Below are positions 1-4,660 of a stretch of 5,851 nucleotides of DNA, one piece after another. The first letter of the stretch is position 1; the number at the start of each line of letters is the position of its first letter. The stretch lies in the NCBI GenBank assembly GCA_964587525.1, contig CAZPLZ010000191.1:1-5851 (forward strand). The letters are read 5' to 3'. Below the pieces are notes generated by a model. That model had not been told where the DNA came from, did no database searches, and saw only the letters and a list, made by a program, of their open reading frames with translations. A program made the translations under genes and the position numbers. Origin of the DNA: CAZPLZ01 sp964587525. Its GTDB lineage: Bacteria > Oederibacteriota > CAKKQC01.

Positions 1-186
1 GAATTCATCATCAACATTTCTGCGAACAACGATTGACCCGGGAGAAGTCAGCGCTTCCGTGTTGTTAAAAGTTCCAGACAACCATTCCGGCTGCATGTCG
101 GTTTTCCAAGTTCCACTCGCCCATCCCAACCCGCCAGCCAAACTCACCAGCATCACAACCGGAACGCAACCAACAACGCGCAGCAT
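1..186 (-). CDS. Exported protein of unknown function, N-terminal part (runs off left edge)
   Basis: An open frame on the minus strand starts at ATG 186-184 and stays open for 62 codons to the window edge. The first ~25 residues look like a signal peptide: Arg3, a hydrophobic stretch at about 4-22 (VVGCVPVVMLVSLAGGLGW), and small residues Ala23-Ser-Gly where a signal peptidase could cut. There is no lipobox cysteine. The visible mature part (about 26-62) is polar, with the stretch TWKTDMQPEWLSGTFNNTE, which suits an extracellular beta-rich domain, but I do not recognise the family. No clear Shine-Dalgarno precedes the ATG. The same frame is open for 17 more codons upstream to a TAG but offers no ATG, GTG or TTG there. 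The gene is divergent from the small membrane-protein pair at 295-608. Existence is inferred from the signal peptide plus the open frame; function is unknown. Confidence 0.55.
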   Translation of the reverse strand, partial: MLRVVGCVPVVMLVSLAGGLGWASGTWKTDMQPEWLSGTFNNTEALTSPGSIVVRRNVDDEF

Positions 187-250
187 GCCAGCATTTTGGG
201 CAAGAGCGATCGCGGGCAGAATATGCCATCGGTTGACAGCGAATCTTACC

Positions 251-256
251 TATAGT
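251..256 (+). promoter_or_regulatory. Candidate -10 element (TATAGT) upstream of membrane cassette 1
   Basis: TATAGT matches five of six positions of the TATAAT consensus and would place a transcription start near 263, giving a leader of about 32 nt to the ATG at 295. A perfect TTGACA lies at 233-238, but the spacer is only 12 bp, which does not suit a standard sigma-70-type promoter. No good -35 exists at 16-18 bp. This is a weak prediction from motif alone. Confidence 0.25.
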
Positions 257-294
257 CAGTGGCCTTCACGATCAGGCGAGAGGTAAATAGACGC

Positions 295-495
295 ATGCTT
301 GATGCTCAGCGGGAACGCCTCGCTAACATCCTAGCCAAATTCGCCGAGATTTTATTCTGGTTGCTCGTCGTCGGGCCCTTCGTCGCTCGCGAGGGGATTA
401 GGCTTCCCCTATGGTTGGCCTTGATCTTTCTCTTGTTTATCTGTATAGTCGTTTCGGTCAGACTCAGCGGCTCGAAAGGAGGAAACAGACAGTGA
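295..495 (+). CDS. Small two-helix membrane protein, cassette 1 first gene
   Basis: A 66-residue protein starts at ATG 295, preceded by the purine-rich GAGAGG (278-283) at 11 nt. A GTG at 259 in the same frame would give 78 residues, exactly the length of the analogous protein at 4179-4415 and with a similar basic N-terminus, so the start is uncertain. From the ATG, a charged N-terminal amphipathic stretch (MLDAQRERLANILAKFAE) leads into a hydrophobic helix at about 15-31, a short loop (AREGIR), a second helix at about 38-57, and a polar tail ending KGGNRQ. It is predicted to be an inner-membrane protein with both ends on the same side. The stop TGA overlaps the next gene's GTG by 4 nt, which indicates translational coupling. 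I recognise no family and claim no function. A possible paralogue with the same helix layout occurs at 4179-4415. Confidence 0.6.
   Translation: MLDAQRERLANILAKFAEILFWLLVVGPFVAREGIRLPLWLALIFLLFICIVVSVRLSGSKGGNRQ
477..482 (+). promoter_or_regulatory. Ribosome binding site for the GTG start at 492
   Basis: A perfect AGGAGG lies 9 nt upstream of GTG 492-494. It supports this non-ATG start, which makes a gene too short to be found by length alone. The site sits inside the coding end of the preceding gene, where it encodes part of the KGGNRQ tail. Confidence 0.65.
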
Positions 496-608
496 ATCCG
501 TTGCTCCCTGCCATTATTGCGACAACAGGTGTCATCATTATTGCGTTAGTCTTCATGTACTTTGACCGGCACCAACCTCAACGCACCAAATCTCACCGGC
601 AACGTTAA
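492..608 (+). CDS. Tiny single-helix membrane protein, cassette 1 second gene
   Basis: A 38-residue protein starts at GTG 492 and overlaps the previous gene by 4 nt (GTGA). The start is chosen because of the AGGAGG 9 nt upstream. Residues about 4-24 form one hydrophobic helix (LLPAIIATTGVIIIALVFMYF), followed by a strongly basic tail (DRHQPQRTKSHRQR). By the positive-inside rule the tail should be cytoplasmic and the short N-terminus outside. The stop TAA (606-608) overlaps the TAA of the convergent methyltransferase-glycosyltransferase gene (607-605 on the minus strand), so the two genes meet tail to tail in a TTAA palindrome. It matches in size, topology and position the second gene of the cassette at 4412-4558. 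No function is known to me; a subunit or partner of the two-helix protein is a guess from the coupling. Confidence 0.55.
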   Translation: MNPLLPAIIATTGVIIIALVFMYFDRHQPQRTKSHRQR

Positions 609-2368
609 TTTTCTCTCTTCCCCTCTCCCCCACTTTGTGGGGGAGAGGGTAGGGTGAGGGGGGCCGTTTGATGCATAAACTGCCTAAAGCGAATCCCGCA
701 TCGGTGATGCAGGAAAAACTTGAAGACCGTCACCAGCGTTTGTAATCCATACTTCACACTCACCACAAAACTCACACTTGAGGCTTCCTTGAAATACCGC
801 GTAGGGATCGGAACTTCAGCGATGCGGTAGCCAGCAGCCAGCATCTGCGCAATCATCTCCTGATCAAAAACGAACCCGTCGCTGTTCAGCTCCAGCCGGA
901 GCGCGGAGAGCACGTTCTTGTGAAACGCCCGGTAGCCAGTGTGGTACTCAGAGAATCTGGCGCCGAACCCTGCGTTTTCAATCCACGTCAGCAATTTGTT
1001 GCCAACGTATTTCCACACTGGCATCCTCCCTTTGAGCGCCTCATCCCGCATCATCCGGGAGCCCAGAACGCAATCAGCCTGACCAGCCAAAATGGGAGCC
1101 ACCAGGTCCGGAGCGAGCGTGGGGTCATACTGGTAGTCCGGGTGGATCATGACGACAACGTCAGCGCCCACCTCCAGCGCGGCTTTATAACAAGTCTTCT
1201 GGTTGCCGCCGTAGCCCTTGTTCTTCTCATGCACAATCACGCGCAGGCCACCCAGCTTGTGAGCCAGCGCCACAGTGCCGTCCTGGCTGGCGTCGTCCAC
1301 CAGAATGATGGCATCGAACAAGTTCTTGGGAATGTCCGCGAGGGTTCGTTCCAGAGTTTTCTCGGCGTTGTACGCCGGCAGCACCGCAACAATCTTCTTC
1401 CCGCCCTTAATTCCCCCTTTCTCATTTTTCCCTCTCCCCCCGCTCTTCACCGCAACAACGCCCACCGAATCAAGCGTATTGAGATACAAAGGCAGCCTGT
1501 CCAGCCGCACCGCCCGAACAAACCTCCCCACCACTTCCATAGCGCGGGGCGCATACCCGTGCAGCCGGCTGATCCAGTACCCCAGTGTGAACCGCCGGCC
1601 CCAGTACCGGACGGCCTTGACCTCGAATCCACTCCGCTCCAGGAGCGCAACGAGATTGGCCCTGGAAAAATAATAGAGATGCGCAGGCCTTAAGCCCCAC
1701 CACCAGGATCCCATGAGCCGGGACACCACCGTGGAAAGGTCCGGGGTCAGGACGAACAGAACCCCGCCCGGCCGCAGCACCCGGTGGATCTCAGCAACCG
1801 TTTCCCGCGGGTTGGGTAGATGCTCGATCACGTCCAGCATGGTGACGGCGTCATACGCATCGGCGGGATACCCAGCCTCCTCAACGGTGCCCTCGAACAC
1901 GTCCAGCCCAAACCGCTCCCTCGCCTCCCTGGCCGCCCACGCACACAACTCCACACCTTTAGTGCGCCAGCGCTCCGATGCGGCGGTGAGCAGCACCCCG
2001 GCGCCGCACCCAACATCCAGCAGGTCGCCCAACTGACCTTTCTTTTCCCTTTCTACCCTCTCCCCTTCCACGTACTTCTCCAGGCACCGCAGCACCTTCC
2101 TGGCCGTCGCCAGCCGCCCCGGCAACTCCGCCAGGTACAGCGGATCCTTTGAGTCCTGGTAGGCCTGCCGCAGGAAGGACCACTGCTGTCGGGGCGAGAG
2201 TCGAGCCAGCCCGCACCGGACGCACTCCACCACCTGCCCGTATCCCTGGAACGCGTCGGTGGTAGCCACAAACGACGCTTCGGCATGCAAGTTACTTTCG
2301 CGCGTGAACAGCGTTCTTACCTTCGACTCTCCACAGACGTTACAGGCTGGCTCTTCAAGCGAACTCAT
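605..2368 (-). CDS. Fusion of a zinc-motif SAM methyltransferase and a GT2 glycosyltransferase
   Basis: A 587-residue two-domain enzyme. Residues 1-55 carry a Cys pair (C9-x2-C12) and a second pair (C49-x2-C52), a probable zinc knuckle often seen in front of class I methyltransferases of polysaccharide loci. The Rossmann methyltransferase follows: SAM motif DVGCGAGV (118-125), acidic E140, DVIEHLPNP (179-187) and LRPGG (198-202). A Gly/Lys-rich linker (about 308-324) leads to a GT-A glycosyltransferase of family 2, of the polyprenyl-phosphate sugar transferase kind: PAYNAEKTL (331-339), DDASQDGT (358-365), a DxD-like HPDYQYDP (409-416) and DQEM (502-505). No C-terminal transmembrane pair is seen. 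The last 21 residues are encoded by a palindromic repeat. The gene starts 9 nt after the toxin stop, suggesting an operon. The acceptor and sugar are not predictable; a role in surface glycan assembly is inferred. These domains are more usually separate genes. Confidence 0.88.
   Translation of the reverse strand: MSSLEEPACNVCGESKVRTLFTRESNLHAEASFVATTDAFQGYGQVVECVRCGLARLSPRQQWSFLRQAYQDSKDPLYLAELPGRLATARKVLRCLEKYVEGERVEREKKGQLGDLLDVGCGAGVLLTAASERWRTKGVELCAWAAREARERFGLDVFEGTVEEAGYPADAYDAVTMLDVIEHLPNPRETVAEIHRVLRPGGVLFVLTPDLSTVVSRLMGSWWWGLRPAHLYYFSRANLVALLERSGFEVKAVRYWGRRFTLGYWISRLHGYAPRAMEVVGRFVRAVRLDRLPLYLNTLDSVGVVAVKSGGRGKNEKGGIKGGKKIVAVLPAYNAEKTLERTLADIPKNLFDAIILVDDASQDGTVALAHKLGGLRVIVHEKNKGYGGNQKTCYKAALEVGADVVVMIHPDYQYDPTLAPDLVAPILAGQADCVLGSRMMRDEALKGRMPVWKYVGNKLLTWIENAGFGARFSEYHTGYRAFHKNVLSALRLELNSDGFVFDQEMIAQMLAAGYRIAEVPIPTRYFKEASSVSFVVSVKYGLQTLVTVFKFFLHHRCGIRFRQFMHQTAPLTLPSPPQSGGEGKREN
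621..649. repeat. REP-like perfect GC-rich hairpin at a convergent gene end
   Basis: Two perfect 13-nt arms (CCCTCTCCCCCAC at 621-633 and its complement at 637-649) enclose a TTT loop, followed by TAGGGTGAGGGGGG at 650-663. The shape and wording resemble dispersed GC-rich palindromic repeats found in many bacterial genomes. It lies inside the coding end of the minus-strand glycosyltransferase, encoding residues 574-583 (PSPPQSGGEG), and 12 nt past the stop of the plus-strand small gene. There is no T-run on either strand, so it is not a classic intrinsic terminator, but it could block or stabilise transcript ends in both directions. Confidence 0.75.
1399..1446. repeat. CT-rich tract encoding the domain linker
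   Basis: On the plus strand this is nearly all pyrimidine and contains TTTTCCCTCTCCCCC at 1426-1440, which shares the CCCTCTCCCCC core with the hairpin arm at 621-631. Read on the minus strand it encodes the low-complexity linker GGRGKNEKGGIKGGKK (310-325) between the methyltransferase and the GT2 domain. It is either a degenerate relict of the same repeat or a simple purine-rich tract; without a genome copy search I cannot decide. Confidence 0.4.
2036..2068. repeat. CT-rich tract inside the methyltransferase domain
   Basis: The plus strand reads CTTTCTTTTCCCTTTC then TACCCTCTCCCC. The 12-nt string TACCCTCTCCCC is the complement of GGGGAGAGGGTA at 640-651 in the REP-like hairpin. On the minus strand it encodes the highly charged EGERVEREKKG (101-111), just before SAM motif I. 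It may be a short in-frame repeat remnant, or chance low complexity. Confidence 0.3.
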
Positions 2369-2377
2369 TTTGAAACT

Positions 2378-2629
2378 CTACCGGTAAATTTCCTTGCGAT
2401 GGCCGACGCGCAAGATCACCACACGCCTTCCGTCCAGATCAAATATCACCCGGTAGTCCCCCACGCGATACCGGTAAGTACCTAACGTGCTATGGAGCAG
2501 TTTTTTGGACTTTTCAACCGGGTTTTCTTGCAGCAGGAGGATCTTCGTGGCCAGCCGCTTCCTGGCCAAGGTATCAAGCCGTTCAATATCTCCCGCAGCC
2601 CGTTTGGTATAGAGAAGCTCGTATTTCAA
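2378..2629 (-). CDS. RelE/ParE-superfamily toxin (probable mRNA interferase)
   Basis: An 83-residue protein of the usual RelE size. It starts at TTG 2629-2627, chosen because it overlaps the antitoxin stop by 4 nt (TTGA) and because the resulting N-terminus, MKYELLYTKRAAGDIERLD, is the typical first strand and helix of the family. The C-terminal half carries the expected beta-strand core: TYRYRVGDYRVIFD (51-64) and the closing VGHRKEIYR (75-83). Arg and Tyr residues (R53, R60, H77, R78, Y82) stand where RelE enzymes place RNA-cleaving and RNA-binding side chains. In this family the toxin cleaves mRNA in the ribosome A site and is held inactive by its antitoxin; the assignment to mRNA cleavage rather than gyrase poisoning (ParE) is inference from the HRxxxYR end. 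The stop lies 9 nt before the methyltransferase-glycosyltransferase gene. Confidence 0.85.
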   Translation of the reverse strand: MKYELLYTKRAAGDIERLDTLARKRLATKILLLQENPVEKSKKLLHSTLGTYRYRVGDYRVIFDLDGRRVVILRVGHRKEIYR

Positions 2630-2880
2630 CCAAGATTGCCGAACACATCGTGGTGCGAGAAGGTCCGGCCAGCTTTGAAGTCCTTACGAGCCTCGCGGAT
2701 GCTGCGCAGATAGCCCTTGCTTGAAAGCGCGAGCAGGTCCTCAAAGAAGTCCAGGTTCACCAGCACCGCCGTTGGCCTGGCTTTTCTCGTCAGCAAGACA
2801 TAATCTCTTTTCGCGGCCACCTCCTTGACAACATCAGCGAGGTGATTGCGTAGTGTGCTGGCGTCAACCGTCTTGATCAT
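2626..2880 (-). CDS. Phd/YefM-family antitoxin
   Basis: An 84-residue antitoxin. The frame is open up to an ATG at 2952, but the true start is placed at ATG 2880-2878: it gives the canonical N-terminus (MIKTVDASTLRNHLADVVKE), has GGGGA 5 nt upstream, and keeps the TGTACA operator outside the gene. Residues about 1-50 form the Phd/YefM DNA-binding fold, including the characteristic YVLLTRKARPTAVLVNLDFFEDL (27-49). Residues about 55-84 (SKGYLRSIREARKDFKAG and beyond) are the flexible toxin-neutralising tail. It should bind its own promoter as a complex with the toxin and repress the operon. The stop TGA overlaps the toxin TTG. It is divergent from the aminotransferase at 2981, with 100 bp between them. 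Confidence 0.88.
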   Translation of the reverse strand: MIKTVDASTLRNHLADVVKEVAAKRDYVLLTRKARPTAVLVNLDFFEDLLALSSKGYLRSIREARKDFKAGRTFSHHDVFGNLG

Positions 2881-2908
2881 GTTTATCCCCGGATCCTTCT
2901 GCCTCTTA

Positions 2909-2914
2909 ATTGTA
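2909..2914 (-). promoter_or_regulatory. Candidate -10 (TACAAT) of the toxin-antitoxin operon
   Basis: Read on the minus strand, TACAAT matches five of six -10 positions and would start transcription about 22 nt before the antitoxin ATG. It overlaps one arm of the TGTACA operator, which would explain repression by occlusion. No convincing -35 is seen 16-18 bp upstream, so the call rests on the -10 and on its position. Confidence 0.35.
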
Positions 2915-2929
2915 CAACACCGTTGTACA
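2911..2929. promoter_or_regulatory. YefM-type operator: paired TGTACA inverted repeat
   Basis: TGTACAA (2911-2917) and TTGTACA (2923-2929) are perfect inverted arms around CACCG. They hold two TGTACA hexamers with centres 13 bp apart. TGTACA is the known core bound by the E. coli YefM-YoeB complex, where two such cores lie about one helical turn apart. Position, 31-49 nt upstream of the antitoxin start, fits autoregulation. Because the site is in the divergent gap it could also affect the aminotransferase promoter. Confidence 0.75.
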
Positions 2930-2968
2930 TCTCTTCTATAACTCACGATCAATCCCCGACTCCCATGC

Positions 2969-2974
2969 TAGCAT
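2969..2974 (+). promoter_or_regulatory. Candidate -10 (TAGCAT) for leaderless transcription of the aminotransferase
   Basis: TAGCAT fits the TANNNT pattern and ends 6 nt before the ATG at 2981, so transcription would begin at or next to the start codon. The region just upstream has no Shine-Dalgarno. No clear -35 is visible. Motif-based guess. Confidence 0.3.
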
Positions 2975-2980
2975 GGCGAC

Positions 2981-4135
2981 ATGCCACAATCTGTGCCCCT
3001 ACTCGACCTGAAAGCCCAGCACGATTCCCTGCGCACCGAAATCCTCCAGGCCATCGAGCGAGTGCTCGAGAGCAATCAGTTCATCCTGGGCCCCGAAGTT
3101 GAGCGCTTGGAAACCCGGCTCGCCACATACTGTGGAACCACGCACGCCGTCGGCGTCTCCTCAGGCACCGACGCACTGCTCGTATCGCTGATGGCTTTTG
3201 ACATCCGGCCGGGTGACGAGGTCATCACCACCGCATACTCGTTCTTCGCCACGGCAGGCGTAATCGCCCGGGTAGGAGCCACCCCAAAGTTCGTTGACAT
3301 TGACCCGATCACGTACAACCTACAGCCAGCCGCCGTCGCAGCAGCAATCACCTCTCGCACAAAAGCGGTGATTCCTGTACACCTATTCGGCCAGTGCGCA
3401 GATATGGCGCCAATCCTGGACGCTGCAGCGGCGCGCAGGATTCATGTTATCGAGGACGCCGCCCAGGCCATCGGCGCCGAGTACAAGGACGGCCGGCGCA
3501 CTGGCAGTATGGGCACAACAGGTTGCCTGTCGTTCTTCCCCACCAAAAACCTGGGTGGAGCCGGTGATGGGGGCGCCGTGGTCACCAGCGACGCCGCACT
3601 GGCTGAAAAGCTCCGCACCCTGCGGGTACACGGCAGCAAGCCTAAATACCACCACAAGCTCATCGGCGGCAACTTCCGGCTGGATGCCATCCAGGCCGCG
3701 GTGCTGAACGTCAAGCTGAACCACCTGGACCAATGGACCAAGCGGCGACAGGAGAACGCGGCGCGCTACACCGCGCTGTTTGAATCCAGCGGGTTACCAG
3801 AGAGAGCCGGAATACGCCTGCCTGTCGCCATCTACAAAGATTCCATCAATTCCCTCTCCCCGCATTACCACATCTATAACCAATACATCATCCGCGCCCC
3901 CGACCGTGACCGCCTCCGCGAGCATCTGACCAACGCCGGCATCGGCACAGAGATTTACTACCCCGTACCCTTCCATCTCCAGGAATGTTTCCGCAACCTT
4001 GACTACCGCGCCGGCGCGTTCCCGGAATCCGAACGAGCCGCCAGCGAAACCCTAGCGCTGCCCATCTACCCTGAACTCACCGCCGCCCAGCAAGAAGCCG
4101 TCGTAGAATCCATCCGCACTTTCTACGGCCGTTGA
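2981..4135 (+). CDS. DegT/DnrJ/EryC1/StrS PLP-dependent nucleotide-sugar aminotransferase
   Basis: A 384-residue fold-type I PLP enzyme that moves an amino group, usually from glutamate, to a keto-sugar nucleotide in the cytoplasm. Visible marks: the N-terminal PLLDLKAQHDSL typical of the family, SGTDAL (61-66) for cofactor phosphate binding, IEDAAQ (157-162, Asp159 facing the PLP ring nitrogen), the PLP-binding Lys189 in SFFPTKNLGGAGDGG, and GGNFRLDAIQA (229-239). HLFGQCADM (134-142) and the overall sequence recall WbpE, which aminates UDP-3-keto-GlcNAcA; a WbpA-type dehydrogenase 0.5 kb downstream supports that substrate, but 3-keto-6-deoxyhexose enzymes of the same family are not excluded. 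Start: ATG 2981 gives the standard N-terminus, without a Shine-Dalgarno. A 43-nt gap separates it from the second membrane cassette, so cotranscription is possible. Length is normal and the gene looks intact. Confidence 0.93.
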   Translation: MPQSVPLLDLKAQHDSLRTEILQAIERVLESNQFILGPEVERLETRLATYCGTTHAVGVSSGTDALLVSLMAFDIRPGDEVITTAYSFFATAGVIARVGATPKFVDIDPITYNLQPAAVAAAITSRTKAVIPVHLFGQCADMAPILDAAAARRIHVIEDAAQAIGAEYKDGRRTGSMGTTGCLSFFPTKNLGGAGDGGAVVTSDAALAEKLRTLRVHGSKPKYHHKLIGGNFRLDAIQAAVLNVKLNHLDQWTKRRQENAARYTALFESSGLPERAGIRLPVAIYKDSINSLSPHYHIYNQYIIRAPDRDRLREHLTNAGIGTEIYYPVPFHLQECFRNLDYRAGAFPESERAASETLALPIYPELTAAQQEAVVESIRTFYGR

Positions 4136-4143
4136 CAACAACC

Positions 4144-4172
4144 TTCACGCCCAGCCAGTTACATGATATCCT
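4144..4172 (+). promoter_or_regulatory. Candidate promoter for membrane cassette 2 (TTCACG-17-TATCCT)
   Basis: TTCACG (4144-4149) and TATCCT (4167-4172), 17 bp apart, each match four of six consensus bases. The -10 ends 6 nt before the ATG at 4179, the same spacing as the TAGCAT element before 2981, and again there is no Shine-Dalgarno. This suggests leaderless transcription, but each half is weak. Confidence 0.25.
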
Positions 4173-4178
4173 TGCCGG

Positions 4179-4415
4179 ATGGCACTTAGTGACAAGAAAC
4201 GCAGGTGGATCAAAGGCTTTCTCACTGACAAAAGGCTCTCGCGGATTTCTAGCTTCGCTTCTGGCTTTGCCCAGGCAGTGCTTTTGGTCGCGGTGCTCAT
4301 CCCGCTGTTTGGGAACACCCCTACGACATGGTGGAAAATCGTGGGTGGTATAATTCTGGCAGGGGTATTTCTCTGTTGGGCCGTATTGCTTGAGCGAAAT
4401 GGAGGTAGGCAATGA
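4179..4415 (+). CDS. Small two-helix membrane protein, cassette 2 first gene
   Basis: A 78-residue protein starts at ATG 4179. The basic N-terminus (MALSDKKRRWIKGFLTDKRLSRIS) precedes a hydrophobic helix at about 25-44, a short loop (GNTPTTWWK) and a second helix at about 53-70, then a tail ending ERNGGRQ. Topology should place both ends in the cytoplasm. It resembles the product of 295-495 in layout: a charged helix of the form L-x(2,3)-[QK]-x-R leading to FA just before helix 1, two helices with a short loop, a Gly-Gly-Arg-Gln-type end, and a 4-nt overlap with a one-helix gene. Sequence identity is low by eye, so common descent is likely but not proven. There is no Shine-Dalgarno before the ATG. 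It sits between two nucleotide-sugar genes on the same strand. Function unknown. Confidence 0.7.
   Translation: MALSDKKRRWIKGFLTDKRLSRISSFASGFAQAVLLVAVLIPLFGNTPTTWWKIVGGIILAGVFLCWAVLLERNGGRQ
4401..4406 (+). promoter_or_regulatory. Ribosome binding site for the ATG at 4412
   Basis: GGAGGT lies 5 nt upstream of ATG 4412-4414 and within the last codons of the preceding gene, where it encodes Gly-Gly of the NGGRQ tail. It supports a coupled second cistron that is too short to be accepted on length alone. Confidence 0.65.
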
Positions 4416-4558
4416 TAGACCCTTGGACCAATTTCTTTCTGGTTTATGGAACCATGGCTCTGGTCATTGGCGCCATCACCGCCTTAGCCTACTGGAGCCG
4501 GCAGGAGCCGAACGCTGAGCGACGGTCCCGCAGGGCAGGCTCAAGACCTTCAAGATAA
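4412..4558 (+). CDS. Tiny single-helix membrane protein, cassette 2 second gene
   Basis: A 48-residue protein starts at ATG 4412, overlapping the stop of the previous gene by 4 nt (ATGA), with GGAGGT 5 nt upstream. Residues about 7-28 form one hydrophobic helix (NFFLVYGTMALVIGAITALAYW). The rest is a basic, Arg-rich tail (SRQEPNAERRSRRAGSRPSR), expected in the cytoplasm. It parallels the 38-residue protein at 492-608 in topology, basic tail, and position after a two-helix protein. No motif identifies a function. The next gene starts 102 nt downstream, so it may or may not share the transcript. Confidence 0.6.
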   Translation: MIDPWTNFFLVYGTMALVIGAITALAYWSRQEPNAERRSRRAGSRPSR

Positions 4559-4660
4559 CTTCAGCCGTAACCTGGCCATATCGCTGAAAAGCTGAAAATT
4601 AAGTAGCACGCCGGTCACAAAGCAGTTGTAGCTTCAGGGTAATCCCGCTTTCACGTTTTC

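Noticed and set aside
1..6. EcoRI site (GAATTC) exactly at the left edge as a cloning junction
   Set aside because: A single six-base match at a window edge is not evidence; the open frame continues into it without disturbance.
233..256. Perfect TTGACA plus TATAGT as one strong promoter
   Set aside because: The spacer is 12 bp, too short for the usual 16-18 bp; only the -10 is kept as a weak call.
59..286. A 75-codon plus-strand open frame at the left end
   Set aside because: No domain or helix and no ribosome binding site. It overlaps the signal-peptide-bearing minus-strand frame, which is the better candidate.
621..649. Rho-independent terminator
   Set aside because: The hairpin is strong, but no T-run follows it on either strand, and it lies within the minus-strand coding sequence.
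920..1693. A 257-codon plus-strand open frame
   Set aside because: It is antisense to the methyltransferase-glycosyltransferase, which has full motif support. The product is Pro/His/Arg-rich without any domain, as expected of a shadow frame in GC-rich DNA.
2881..2952. Upstream ATG extending the antitoxin by 24 residues
   Set aside because: The extension would translate the TGTACA operator and probable promoter, and the added residues do not fit the Phd/YefM family start.
4132..4137. TTGACA overlapping the aminotransferase stop as a -35 element
   Set aside because: There is no -10-like hexamer 16-18 bp downstream (4154-4161 is GC-rich without a TA..T pattern).
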